Of a stretch of DNA of 64,000 bases, positions 23,901 through 36,708 are shown in pieces. A program made the position numbers and the translations under genes. The stretch's first letter is position 1. Each line of letters starts with the position of its first letter. Source of the stretch: Lantana camara. Its lineage: Eukaryota > Streptophyta > Magnoliopsida > Lamiales > Verbenaceae. The notes under the pieces were generated by a model, which ran no database searches, was not told the origin of the DNA, and saw nothing but the letters and a program-made list of their open reading frames with translations. The DNA lies in contig CM074864.1 in NCBI GenBank assembly GCA_037501455.1, forward strand, positions 28,204,001-28,268,000, in the 5' to 3' direction.

Positions 23901-25351
23901 GGCGTACCTCAAAATGGTAAAGGAGCTAGCCTTGAAGCTAAAGGAATTTAAAATCGAACAGGTCCCCTGAGAAGAGAACTGCCGAGCCCACGCCTTGTCT
24001 AAGCTGGCGAATGGACTTCAGGGAACCAAAGACGTGAAGATCTCATTCTTAGTTGTGGGGGGCCGGGCAATCGACAAAGGCAAGCTCGGCTTAGCCACCA
24101 TCATTTCCCCAGAACCTTGCTGGATGGACGGTCTAGTCACTTATCTCAAAGATGGAACGCTACCGCCGAATCTAACCGAAGCCAGGAGAGTCAAATATCG
24201 ATCCCTGCAGTACATGCTCGATCGCGAAGGCAGGTTGTTCAAGAAATCTTTCACAGGTCCTCCCTTGAGATGCCTTCGACCTAGCCAAGCTCAAGACGTT
24301 CTGGAAGAGGTTCACGAAGGGTGCTGTGGAAACCACTCAGGAGGTCGAGCCCTAGCCCGAAAAGTCCTGAGGAGTGGGTATTTCTGGCCAACGATGGTAT
24401 AGGACGCAAAGCTCTATTCAAGGAAATGCCCCAAATGCCAGAGGCATGGCAACCTCATACATACACATCCAGCGGCCATGATCTCGATCGATATCTGCTG
24501 GCCCTTCGACCAGTGGGGGATCGACATCATTGGGCCATTTCTCCTTGCTCTTAGGCAGAAAAAGTTCGCCATAATATGCGTCGAGTACTTCTCAAAGTGG
24601 GTCGAGGCCGAAGCTTTCCCCAAGATAACTGATGCAGTGATTAGAAACTTTCTCTGGAAAAATATAATCTGCCGCTTCGGGGTGCCGAGGGTTCTCATCT
24701 GTGACAATAGACCACAATTCCGATCTGAGAACGCCCTAAAGCTATTGTAGAATCCTCGGAATCGACCATTGATTCACTTATGTTAGCCACCAGCAAGCAA
24801 ATGGCCAAGCTGAAGTCACCAACAGGATCATTATACAAAAACTGAAGACCGGCCTCGATGGCAAACTGGGCGCTTGGGCGGACGAGCTTGATGGTGTACT
24901 ATGGGCTTATCGAACTACTCCAAGAACTGCTATTGGGTAAACTCCATACTCGTTAGTCTATGGATCTGAAGCCGTAATCTCATCCGAACAACTTCATAAA
25001 ACAGCTCGTATGTCTCAGTACCAACTCGATTAGAATACGGAGATCAGAGCTGAAGACCTCGACGTGATTGAAGAGAGCCGAGAGCGCGCCTATCAGAAGC
25101 TCAAGCAATATAAGGCAGCAATGGCTCGATCATACAACAAGCACGTGAGACCCAGGTCTTTCCAGATCGGAGATCTCGTGTTAAAGAAGGTCGAAGTTCT
25201 GCAGCACGTGGGAAAACTAGAGCCAAACTGGGAAGGGCCGTACCGAGTAACAGAGATCGGGAAGAACATGGCATATAGACTTGAAGACATGGCCGACGAA
25301 CCTCTGCCCAGGCTATGGAATACACACAACTTGAAGAAATTTTACACTTAG
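20975..25351 (+). pseudogene. gag end and pol of element G, many stops
   Basis: Visible domains: Gag tail (MALRDEIERLIRGGHLKDFV, 21157); retropepsin with VDNGSN at about 21610; RT at about 22290-22950 with WRMCNDFTDLNK and the intact catalytic YIDDM at 22810-22824; RT-linked RNase H at about 23125-23500; second RNase H at about 23640-23990 starting MYVDGSL; integrase zinc finger (HEGCCGNH...CPKCQ, about 24310-24450); integrase core with WGIDIIGP (24515) and ICDNRPQF (24699); and a C-terminal module to NTHNLKKFYT (25351). At least ten stops or frame changes are present, for example near 21480, 21864, 22770, 22968, 23499, 23862, 24402 and 24750. Most blocks stay in one phase, so decay is mainly by point mutation. 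Confidence 0.93.
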
Positions 25352-26322
25352 TTTCTTTTCAGAATGTAACGTGTTTTAGGAGGTCGAATTCGTCTAAGGA
25401 TCGACCTCTTATAGTTGAAAATTAATATATGTTTTTGGGATTGCATCCGATCGGAATCAACCCATGATCCCGTACTAAGTCAGGATCCCCTCGAGCAAGC
25501 GGTCATTCGACCTACGGTCATGAGTCGACGGGGGAGCGAGCTCCCCCAGCATCATAAAAGAGATCAAGGGCCAGGCAGGTCAAATTATTAAGACCCGGTG
25601 AAACCCTAAGATTCTCAATGTTTTCTCACCTTCCAGTCATTTTGTTAGAGATCGAGATCCAATGAGGTCGTCTTAGACCCAAAGAGATCCTAAAAATCCT
25701 AACTTTAACACCTTTAAAATTCCGAAGAGGTCGAATCAAATCCGATGAGAATAACAAAAACATAATCATTTTGTTAGAGATCGAGAACAAAGAGATACTA
25801 AAAATCCTAATATGTCTCTAAGATTCCAACGAGATCGAAACCGATCCGACGAGAATGACAAGAACAAATGGTTAAACAAGAATTGGCTAACATTCCAAAA
25901 AGATCGAATGAGAATTGCGCCGATCCAAACGCGAATAAGTGAATCTAGCCAACGATGAGATCGAAATCACATTCAAAGAAAGCAAGAAATAAACACAAGT
26001 ACGGGAAGCTAAAAGATCATTCATAAAAGATCCATGGCTCCACTCGATGTGGGCCGGTCGTACATAGCGCATCGAGCTCACCATGCGACGTGGCCCGATG
26101 GGCGATTGTCTGAAAACATAAATAAAATAAGTATTCACCTAGCCGTAACCCGACTAGTAGGTCGAATCAAGTGTTCTCAAATACAAGGTAGAAAATTAGG
26201 GCCTCAATCGATCTCAACATTGGCGGAAGAAGGTTCCTGTGCGACTCGAGCCCTGGCCCTATCGAAATCCCAAGCAGAGGGGAGGAAATGTTCGACCTCA
26301 ACCGGCTGAAGTAGTTTACACG
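25352..26322. other. spacer between pol and antisense gene of G
   Basis: No gene. It has an inverted repeat (AGGTCGAATTCGTCTAAGG with ATCGACCTC, about 25381-25407) and two diverged direct copies of a block starting CATTTTGTTAGAGATCGAG at 25637 and 25767. Confidence 0.6.
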
Positions 26323-28363
26323 TCACTTGAGAATTGGTCTTCTTAGCCTGAGCCATCTCAATGGATGACCATACGTGTAGGTCGTCCAGTCGATGTGAAC
26401 TTGCTCCTCCTGGTCAGGTTGATCTATGGCGTCAGGATTGAGGAGCATGGGGCCAATCGAATCGAAGTTGAAGGAGGGAGAAAAGACATTCTGAACCTTG
26501 AGCTGGTTGATGGCGATCTGGAACCCTTCCTTTAGATCGTTTTCCCCCACAATCAAACTGACCTCTTCTAACCCAGGGCCTTCCATGAACTCGCGAACGA
26601 CGTAACGTTCGATCTGGAGCTTGTATCTCCTCATATCCTCGGCCAATTTGTTGATCTTGGCCCTGGCAAGGTAAAAAATCTCCGATCTACCCTCTTCTTT
26701 GGAGGTAGCCTTAGCATTTTCTAGCTGTTTATCGAACTCTTCCCTCATCCGGGCCAGCTCATCCTCATGCTGCTTTTCAGCTTGCTCCAAGGCCTCCTGG
26801 GCATTCTTTATTTGGGCTTCCATCGAGTCCCTCTCTTCGACCCGGACTCGTTTCTCTTCCCTGGCCTTGCGGAGATCGTCCTCGAGCTGTTGCATGGCCT
26901 GGTGGTCCATCGAAGCGAGCTGGGCCTTCGTAGTCTGGTACTTCTCTTTATACCTCCGCCTCTTGGATCGAATTGACCAACGCAGGGAGAACGTCCCGAA
27001 GAGGCAACAACAAGATCGATTTAGTCAAAAGAACACAAGGGACAAACTAGCCTACAAAATACGAGGAGATCGACGGCGGATGGGATACTTCGCAATAAAA
27101 AGTAAAATGCTTACGCAGAAAATCCCTCGAACGGCCTTAGCCCTCTTCTGATCCACCGATCTTGCGATGGAAAGCTACCTTTGCTCATCGATGATGTAGC
27201 CGGTATTGAACAAGACAGAGATCAGATCGATGTCCCGAGTGCCGAAAGCCAACTCACACTTCGATACGTCTGGTCTTTCCAGCTCGAGTCCTGCTGGCCA
27301 TTGTGGAAGTGGAGTCGTGGGGAAATCTAACAACTGAGCCTCTTCATCAAAATCCTCAGATTCCTCTGTCGAACGAGGTGCTTCACTGAAGGGCCTCTTC
27401 CCAACACCATGCCTTGCCTGAACAAACTGGGCATAAGGGTCAATGTCTTCATCAATATATAACTCTAAGTGGTCTAAATTTATTACTTGCTCGAGGTCAC
27501 CCTCGACCAGTCCCGCTTGACTGCTCAACGGACTAGCTAGATTGACATACTCTTGACCTCGAAACGAAGGTACCACAGGGTTTGGATCGATCGGTAAGGC
27601 ACCCTGATCATGTAACTCCTTCCTGAATCTCTCTTGGTGGACTTGTTGGGCTTCGGGAAGCACGTGGAGTATGGAACGAGCTGCGTCGATCATAGGTTTC
27701 ATCTCGGCGGAAGGGACCTCCCTTTGGTTCCTAACCCTCATCCTTGCAGCTCGAGACATGAGTAGGATACGGTGATCTGCAGGTCAAAAAATCAGGGGTT
27801 AGATCGACAATAAAAACGATCCAAAATTGACAAACTTTAGAAGGAACCCTGATCGAGGTGGGGTCCGGTCGAGGTAGGAGCATACCAAGGAGGAAGTTCC
27901 TCCGTCGGTTCCCAAGGATAATGCCCACTTCGACCAGATTCTCCGTCCTCATCAGGTTCGTATTGTCTAGCAGGCCCAAACGGGGAAGTAGATCGAAATG
28001 GTTGTGAAGCCAGGAGGTGGCTGTGGTCGAGAGGCACTTCGGATCGTCTGAACCCCACGTAGTTTGGAACGAGGGAGTAACCGGGAGATTGACAAAGAAG
28101 AATTTTGACTTCCAATCTAGCTCGTGCGACATCGACGGGATCAATACCATTTTCCTATGTGGCTTCGACTGGAGATGGAAGTATCCGGGGCGAGACTTTG
28201 CGGCGCTGTTCAAGGTAAAGAACTCCCCGAAATATTCAATCTCCGGCGCGAACCCAATGCACTTCAGGATTATTATCATGCAATGGATCAAGGAAAACGA
28301 GTTCAGGGTCAGCTGGGCCGGACACATGTTGGAACGAACCAAGAAATCAGAGACGATCGGAGG
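26323..28363 (-). pseudogene. antisense ORF of G, C-terminal exons (Transposase_28-like and coiled coil)
   Basis: Read on the minus strand, the first segment (28363 to about 27886) contains CPAQLTLNSFSLI, WKSKFFFVNLP and ENLVEVGI, recognised as the 'putative gypsy type transposon' (Transposase_28) family found in antisense ORFs of Tat elements. A candidate intron at 27885-27777 joins it in phase to MSRAARMRVRNQ... (27759-27175), an acidic linker. A long coiled coil follows (26910-26323: DDLRKAREEKRVRVEERDSM and similar heptads), extending upstream to about 26990 after a one-base frame change. Function unknown. The N-terminus is at 44174-43782, separated by H. Confidence 0.8.
27777..27885 (-). 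other. candidate intron in antisense gene of G
   Basis: Minus strand: donor CTTG/GTATGC at 27885, CTAAC branch-like site, T-rich tract, acceptor GACCTGCAG ending at 27777; 109 nt. Removing it keeps the phase (codon split after its first base). Confidence 0.6.
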
Positions 28364-28815
28364 TAATGTGTAATGCCCCGTATTTTCAAATTATCCAGGT
28401 ACGCACGCCTCACACGTGAGTTTGAGTGTTAGATTGTTAAACATGCTTAATTGAATTTGAGACTAAGTGGATTATTTAAATAATTGTCTAATTGCTTATG
28501 TGATCATTTTGAATGCAATTCCATTTCTCAATATATGGATAATTTATACATTTCATCCCATAACATATTTTCACATATATATATACTTACATAAACTTAC
28601 ACTAATGTCATAAGAATAATATTTCCATTTCTTTATGCATTTATTCATGAATCATGCATTTACATATCTATATACTAATACACTCACACATGCATTATAT
28701 ATATATAATAAGAGCACTAAAGATTTATATACATATAGTATACATAATATCTAAACTTTTAACTTTATACATATACGATATATATATCTATAATTATATT
28801 ACATGTATTATATAT

Positions 28816-31800
28816 TGTAGCGCCTGGAGCGATGGGCCACCACATCCCCCGTACTTAAACCCGGCCCCACATATGAAATGGATTTCCATACATGAGCCCA
28901 AGTGTAAGCGAACGGGAACCTACACTCACACACTAGGCTAAGCGGGGCTAGAACTCAAACAGAGCGCGCAAAACAAATAGATATAAATGCGGAAGCAACA
29001 ACAAAAGGATCGCAAAGGAGCTCTATACTAACATACCCCTCATATACAACGGCCTGACGGCCCAAAAATAGGTCAAGTATATACATTAAAAGTTCTAAAT
29101 CTCCATAAGACATAATTAAATTCGAATACAATTCATGAAAGTAATCAAAATGTAACAGGTAAATATGCCGACTCGACCTAAACTCGAAAGTACGACACGA
29201 CCGACGCACTTCCCCGCCTAGCTCGAGAAACCTGCAACTAAAGTGTTAAAAGAAAGGGGTCAGTCTAAACTCGACTGAGTGAGGGGGGCTAACGCACACC
29301 CACACTAGAAATACGTATAAATCAAAGCATACAACAAAAATGGGGTCGATCATGAACCGAGTTAGGGTTTTTGCATATCAAATCATTTTGGAAACCTACA
29401 TGTAATATAGAGGAAATCCTAACTCGTTTCACAACCACCAAAGCATAAAAGGAAACATAACCGTCCGGCGAGTACGGACCTCCTCAACTCCTCATACAAA
29501 TCATAAATACATAAGAATTCATAAATTCACAACTCCTCAACGGCTTGGTGATCGGGAATCAAACCCTCTCCACCCATATGGATTCTATATACATACGGGG
29601 TAGCTAACCCACGATATGCCTTCCCCGGTTATTGACCGAGGGCTCAAGGTGATAGCGCCTTCTCAACCTCCAAGAGTCGCACGCCACCACCTCAAATGGG
29701 AAGTGCACAGGCTTAACCCGACGGCCCATGCCGTACCGGGGGTCCTTACCCACCATCCCTGGGCCCGGATTCATAAGAAACATACCAATAATCCCATCTT
29801 TCAGGGCACATCTCGCGAAATCATAAAGGAAACGAGCAAGGGATTCAAAATCATAAGCTCATATACGCTCATACTTATACCATTTTCAAAAATTCTTAAA
29901 GGGGATTCATAAAATCATAAACGTATCATAAGCATTCGTATTTAATCATGTAATACATATATAGCCACATGCGGGATAGGAAATCAATAACATAAAGGCC
30001 ATAGGTCACTTATCTAAAAGAAAGGATCCTAACCCTCACCTTGAAGTGGAAGCGGAGTGAAAAATCGGACAAAAGAATTAACCGGACACCTAAACCTCGG
30101 GCTCTTTAACTTCTTGAAGAGGCTCTGAAATAAAAGGACGCAAGACCCGAGACTTAGACTCAAATATGTACCAATTAGATGCTCGGAAATGCTTATGAAT
30201 GCAAATTGAATGCAATTGAAATGAAATTGCGTGTCCAATAAATCCTACCAATTCATATTTACACAATTCATAGAGAATAAGGTAATAAGTTCAAAACAAG
30301 CACATAATGCGTAATATAACAAGCTAACATTGCATACACGTCATAAACGAAGAAAGAAAACACAAAGAAAAACAACGAAGCGATAAAACGAGCAATTGCC
30401 GCCGCCAAAATTTCAAATGACACGACCGTGTTGGGTTTTAGTTCGAAATGGACACGGCCGTGTCCGGTTAAAATAAATTCAGAAGCTTCATTCGAGGGGC
30501 TGACACGGCCGTGTTGAGTTTTAGTTCAAAATGGACACGGCCGTGTCCGATTTTAAAAAAATAATCTGCCCCAAGTCGAGAGGCTGACACGGCCGTGTCC
30601 AAAACATGCACAAAGTTGACACGGCCGTGTTGGCCTATCGTCTTCGAAAAAAAATAGCAGCAGCAATAGTGTTTCAGCAGCAAAAACAGGGCAAAGAAGC
30701 AGAGCAAGCACGCAGCAACAACAACAACTAACTCAAGCCACAAAACTCAAGTAAATTATAGCAAATCACTTCATAAGCAACATATAATCTCCCAACTATC
30801 ATAAAAGCTAAAGAACCATAATATAACTCAAGAATTCTCATGAAAGAAATTGAATTCCATCAATGGAAACTTCCACCACACTCATCCTTATTCAAAAGCA
30901 AGACCATATATTCATATTGGGGACATAAGAGATCATATATATATATTCAAACCAAAGCATAACTCCATGAAACAAGGAGGATCATCAAACCCTAAAAATT
31001 CATGTCGTGTTCCATATATTCATCAAACATAGCCCAAAGCATGGAATTAATAGCTTAAAATGACCATTTATTCATGTACATATCAGATAATAGCTTACCC
31101 CTTGAAGAAGTTGGAAGAAAATGGAGATTAGAGCTCAATATCTCCTTGGGGTGAATAGTGACGGCTTTGAAGCTTGAACTCCAAAGTTGCTGTACCTTTT
31201 CCTCTCTTCCTTGCTTGAACCGAGAATGGGAGTGAGAGGGATGGATAGTATATGGTGTTGGTGGAGTGTGGGCCCAAGCTTACGGGTAATATGCCAAAAA
31301 TTGATGGGTTAAGGTGCAATTAGGTGAAAGGTAGTCGTATGCAAGCGAGGTGAGTTTTCGGTCGAATTTCGGGGTACTAAATGAGCTTAAAAGGTTATAA
31401 GGCTTAGTCCATCGAACCCGAATCATCGAAACGAGTTCAACGGTGGTGACAGAATTCAAATCCGAATTCCCGAGCTCAAATTACACATATTGGAACCCAA
31501 GGTACGCTAAAAGCGTTTTAAACTCCTTTAGGTTCCGAACGTAGCAATTAATTCAAAAGCTCAACATATAGATTCGAATACATATAACGAGCATATATCC
31601 AAGTTCATAACACGTAAATCTCCAACATACTAAAGCAACATAAAATTCCCGGATTCAATTCAAGCATCAACGAATCAAATCTTAACAAATCGCATTCATA
31701 ATCATATAAAATTCATTCAAATCCATAAGAAATATTTAAAATAAGAATTAAAAGAATAAAGAACATAAATTTAAACAAAGTAAATCGCGCACATGCGTCA

Positions 31801-31832
31801 TACCTGTACGGTCTGAAAGTCGGGGCGTCACA
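28816..31832 (-). mobile_element. solo LTR D
   Basis: A single 3017-bp LTR on the minus strand (TGTGACGCCCC...GGCGCTACA) flanked by TATAT at 28811-28815 and 31833-31837. No internal region, so it is the product of recombination between the two LTRs of an inserted element. A consensus-like donor GGG/GTAAGC begins at 31098 and an acceptor TTTAGTTGCAG ends at 29232; the six-palindrome cluster lies between them. Confidence 0.94.
30419..30632. repeat. six-palindrome cluster in solo LTR D
   Basis: Six copies of a GACACGGCCGTGTC-type palindrome start at 30419, 30451, 30502, 30534, 30586 and 30618. The pair spacings are exactly 32, 32 and 32 nt; between pairs they are 51 and 52 nt. The first two pairs also share their 17-nt spacers (TTTTAGTTC common). 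Confidence 0.95.
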
Positions 31833-32390
31833 TATATACACTACATTACATACACACAAGACTCATACACAAGAACACACACTCTTTCTGTAACACACAC
31901 AGTAAACCCTTTCATTCATCATCTTCATCACATCTTTGATCCCCAAGAAAGAAGAATAGAAAGAGTTGGATCATCCATCAAGAAGCATTAGCAATTATCA
32001 CCATCTTCATAATCTCCATCATTTCATTCCTCCATCTCCCTCATCCCATCCCAAGGTGTGTATATACATATATATGTGTGTGTGTGTGTGTTTTCTTTGA
32101 GATTGTTATGATTTAGGTTTAAATTCTTGTTCCTTGATGATATTATGCTAATATATGTTAGGATCTCTGATTTTATTTCAAGAATTAGTTGATGTGTGTG
32201 TGTATATATGTGTGTGTATGCATATATGTGTGTTTTGATGTGGGATGGATGAATTCATGGATTTAAACTTGTTTTAATGTGTGTTTGGTGTGCTATATCT
32301 TATGTTTTGATCTTCTTGTGAGTTGTTTTGGTTGGGGTGATGTTTTGGGGTGATTTTGGAACCACCTCTTCGAGCTATTTCAGAGCCTAC

Positions 32391-32500
32391 CCAAACGCCC
32401 TAGTTCATTCACCAAACGCCCATGTAGCAACCTACTGCCTCACCCGAGGAGCTTCACACGGCCGTTTCTACTTTCACACCATTTTTCACACGGCTGTTTC
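32391..32500. repeat. palindrome pair in 5' LTR of H
   Basis: CACACGGCCGTTT at 32455 and CACACGGCTGTTT at 32487, starts 32 nt apart. CCAAACGCCC words at 32391 and 32412 lie just upstream. Confidence 0.8.
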
Positions 32501-34620
32501 TCCCTCATAAGAGCTCCGTTTGACCTAAATTTTGAATCCACGGAAAGATCTTGAAGTCTAGAATATTTGAAATTTGAATCACCTCAATATCATTTCTTTT
32601 TTGTGAGATATAATCAATTCATTTTGGTGTCGCCACTTTATCAGAAATCTGCACTCCTTCAACTTCGGACCTATGCCATTTACTCCTCGCTTTGAACCAC
32701 GATTCAAGCCATATATACTTTTAAATGTCTTTGTGTCTAATTTCATATACAACAATCAAAACCTAATTCCCAATTCTCAAACTCAAGATATATCCATTTT
32801 CCTATAGCTTGCGCAATTCTGAAAATTCCTAACTTTTGCTAAACTTTGCCAAAATCCATTTTATCGCTTTCCTTTCACTTACCTGAACTATTATGTTACT
32901 TAAATGCATATTATACATCTCTAATCGGTTATTATATTGTTAATTACACTCCTTGTCTTGGTAATTGATTATTGGTTGATTGTTCGTTGTGGTATGACAT
33001 TATATGATCGTCTATTGCGTAGAACATTAATTATGCACATAAACACTCTCATGACCTAGCGTCTCATTCTATAATTCTCGCACGCATGTCATATCATTTC
33101 ACGATACCTCATATCTATGCCGTGCGTCTTATTTGGTTTCATATCAAGTAATTTCTCACGAGTACACGTTATGCCTTCTCTTATACAGTTCATCTCCAGG
33201 GTAGAGACTTTTGGATCCAATAGGCACCCATATTACTCATGTTCCTTGTCTCGTGGTATTCCTGGTGAGGGTGTTTTCCATTTTAGTTATCTATTAAACC
33301 CTACAACCCATATGTGAATGTTTTGGCCAAAAACCTTACTGTATAGCTATATTACGTTTCAAAGGATTATCGAGTAAATATTTTAAAAAGAATTGAACCG
33401 TTTCCAATGAAATGAACTGAATTACTGATTCCCTACCATTTTCGCGAGAACTGCACTGCACTGTACTATATTATGGGCCCAGGGAAAACGTGGGATTGGC
33501 GACCGGATCGGCATCGGGCCGACGGAAAGAACCCTTGCACGTAGTACCCATTGGGAATACCTCTGCGCGACCTAGGAGATGGTGAGGTGGAGTATTCCTG
33601 AGCCGGTGGTTCCCATACCATCGAAGGAGCGGGTAGGAGTCATGATCCCCCGTCTCATACTGTACTGATTGTCTCCCGCGACTGGGTTACCCCTGACGGG
33701 GAGAAAGAATTGGGTGGTTCGGGGTCTGCAGGCCTGACCATCACCACGGAGGAAGAAGGTTGGACTGTATTATTCCTATTTATTCTTGAACCTGTTAATT
33801 AACTGACTGATTGAATGATTGATTGTATGATCATGATTTAATAGTTATTCCCTATTGATTTTACACGGTCGGAATATGGCTGGAGATTGTGCAAGCTCAC
33901 TCGCCGAGCTACTAATCCACCCCACTGAACTGAAACAACTTTAAATTGATATAGTTGTAAAGTTCGAGTATTGATATCTATTTTATGCCTCTTTGAGTAG
34001 CTAATTTCAAATAAAACTTTGCTCGGGTTTTATGACTTGCATGTGCATATTTTATATATACGTATAGCCCCTGCTCACTCAGTCTTCTAGAGACTGACCC
34101 CTCTTTTCCCACTTCTCAGCTCTTTGCAGGTTTTGCTAGGCGGGAGTCAAGTCTTAGTGGTTATCTCGAGTCCCACTTGTACACTCGAGTCACATTTTAC
34201 ATTTATTATGTTTACTTTTATTATGTATTTAAATAGGCATGTGTGCCGACGTATGATTTATGAGTTATTGAATTATTGAATATTGGTTTGGGACAGGTTG
34301 CATGCTTAGTTGAACCCGTTGTTAGGTGTATGTCGAATTTAATTATGTTTATGGGTTTAGGGCTTATAGCCCATTGTTATTTATGTTGAGCCTGTGAGCA
34401 TTTTTGTGATAAATTATTATTAATTACTTCCGCATTGCACTCGTTGAGTTGTTGACTTATTTGGTACGGGATTAGATTCCGCCTAGCTAGGGAGTTGTTT
34501 TTATTTTGTCACTAGTTCGCTATAAGTCCGGTTCATGCTAGATCATCAATTTCATGTGTGGACTAGACTTGTAGTGCGAGGGATGTGGTGTCTATCGTTG
34601 CGGGGTGCTACATCCTAAGG

Positions 34621-34632
34621 TGGTATCAGAGC
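34621..34632 (+). other. primer-binding site of H (tRNA-Met)
   Basis: TGGTATCAGAGC, 8 nt after the LTR end. Confidence 0.95.
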
Positions 34633-36708
34633 CCGGTTGTAAAATCAGGGTTTCTAGTGTCGTGTTATGTCAAGTGTAGGTCGAACATCTAAGGAATAAC
34701 ATGTCAACGTGTGCACCACATTGATCATGAGCATTATTATTGAAACTTGACACGGAAAGTATATTATAAAATGTGTTTGACTTAAATTTTGTTGATTTAT
34801 GTGTTACATTTTGCATCAATGCGTGCTTTTGGTGCTCATTATGTGACATATGCATTAACTAACCCCATGCATTTATATTCGAATTGAGTTGTGAATTGTA
34901 GGATATTATTATAACATCAAACCAAGGCCAATTTTCGCAACCAAAAAAACTTGCCAAGAGCTCTTCTTTTGGATATGGGTGAATTGAAGAAGTCTCCGGA
35001 AATTTAGAAGAACGCGGGTAATTGGTGATCCTTATGATGAGGTTAGAAGTTGGGAGATTAAGATCGAGTTAGGAATCAAACCATGTGTGAAGATTGAGCA
35101 TGGTTGGGCTAATGGTATGAGAGCATGATGTTATGACCCCAAATAAATACATGCTCCTACCCTGCAAACGAAGTTGGTTAATCAAGTTCAAGAGGCCCGA
35201 TTAATTTAAGAAAGAATTGAAGAGCAGACTTGAAGGCACCAAGATTCAATGTTCGAATCAAAAGGGATCGAAGATGAGAATTTTGAGGGTTCTAGAGTTA
35301 AGGTTCTAGAGGGCTAAATGGAGTGATTCGAATCGGAGTCAGGATACTTCAAATTGTGAGATAAGGTCCATGTCGGATGAAGTTGGCGAGATCATTAGAA
35401 GATGTGCAAGGTTAGAACTCACAAGAGCAATGCACATATCTATCTACAAATGAAAGTTGATCAAAGAAATTTGAGAGGCATCATCAACTTAAGGATTCGG
35501 TGAATGGACACTTTGAGGGTACTAATATTAAAAGTTTGAATTAATAATTAGAATAGGGACTTTGGGAAGAATTGAGTTATCGGAATGAAGAGGCTAAAAC
35601 AAGATTCTCGAGATTGAAGTTATGATCAGGAATTTAGTTCGGGGTGAGGAATAAAAAGACTTTTGATATTGGAACCGGGTCAAGGTGAACTAAGAGACCA
35701 CTTAACTTTTGGATTCATGAAGGGGATAAGCAAGATACTTGGATCGACATTTAAATCAAGGTTCGATGGAAGATGAAGTTGCTTGACCATTGGAATCCTT
35801 TCAGGTTAGAACAAGGAAGCTTTCTTCGGAATAGCTATTACGGTAAGGAATTGGTGAAATGAAGAATTGTTCGAGAGAAGATTTGAGGGGATCGACTCAG
35901 TCGGATATGGAAGGCCTAGGAGCAAGTAACAACCTCAGATCATGAGAATATACCACTTGATGCAAAGGAATTCGGAAGTTTGTTAGATCGTGCCAGGAAT
36001 GCAAGGAAACCAAGGAAGTTAGAAGACCGTGGGTAAACAAGAGGTGAACAACGGATTAGAGAGCAAAGGATCAAACCTCCTAGCTAAAGCTTACCTACAT
36101 GGTGAATGGTACTCGCATTCATGGCACGTACACCATTCATTGTGTTAAATCATTTAATTCTCTTATATGTGTATTAGATTGATTTAATTTCCCAAACGTG
36201 ATGCATACCTTGATTGTCGAACATGTGCTACATGCATTGAGCATTCTTACCCAACATACATAGCTTAGTGTTTGCTTGGTAGGAAGTCTTCACCTTATAT
36301 TTCACTTGCCATTTCAAATAAGTCATGTTTGGGTCAAGAGTGAATCTTTGATTGCAAAGAATCGAGCAAGTGTGATGGAGACTTTGAGGAGTTAAGAATT
36401 GAATTGGAAGGTGATGTTGGAGAAATCAAGAATTTTGGGGTTTAAGCAAACGATGGGCCAAGTTCAATAAACAAATAAAGAAATTCTTAAGGGGGAGAGC
36501 ATGGCCAAGGAATAAATTTGAACTCTTGGTCGTGCTAAAGAAGTATTTATAGTGGGAACTACAGGAATGTAAGATTTAATAAGTCACGAGACTCTACCAA
36601 AGTTATAAACAATAAGTTGGCAAGTTTTAGCACTTGAAGAACGGCAAGGCTACGATATCTAGAGCTTCAAGAAAATTATTGAGAGAAACGAGCACTTGAG
36701 TGGATAAG
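34633..36708 (+). other. non-coding interior of H, first part
   Basis: No recognisable gene. It has GGTGAATGGTAC...CATGGCACGTACACC at 36101-36135, preceded by AGCTAAAGCTTACC, then AGGAAGTCTTCACC near 36281 and an internal purine tract AAGGGGGAGAGC at 36490. The same order is seen in B. Confidence 0.75.

Larger units (their letters stand above)
28369..34612 (+). repeat. 5' LTR of H, interrupted by D
   Basis: Starts TGTAATGCCCC, ends GGTGCTACA. The sequence before 28816 resumes after 31837 exactly as in the uninterrupted 3' LTR near 40890. Donor-like CCCAAG/GTGTGT at 32055/32056; acceptor CTCTTTGCAG at 34129. A palindrome pair lies at 32455 and 32487. Confidence 0.92.

Noticed and set aside
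26323..28363. Possible host gene for a coiled-coil protein
   Set aside because: Its position between pol and the 3' LTR of a Tat element, and the Transposase_28-like text, mark it as the element's antisense ORF.
28654..28941. Open frame rich in Ile/Tyr/His
   Set aside because: It is translated AT microsatellite crossing the edge of solo LTR D.
30419..30632. Regular palindromic repeats with about 32-nt period, reminiscent of a CRISPR array
   Set aside because: Only pairs show the period, the units are 15-16 bp and self-complementary, there are no cas genes, and the site lies in a plant LTR.
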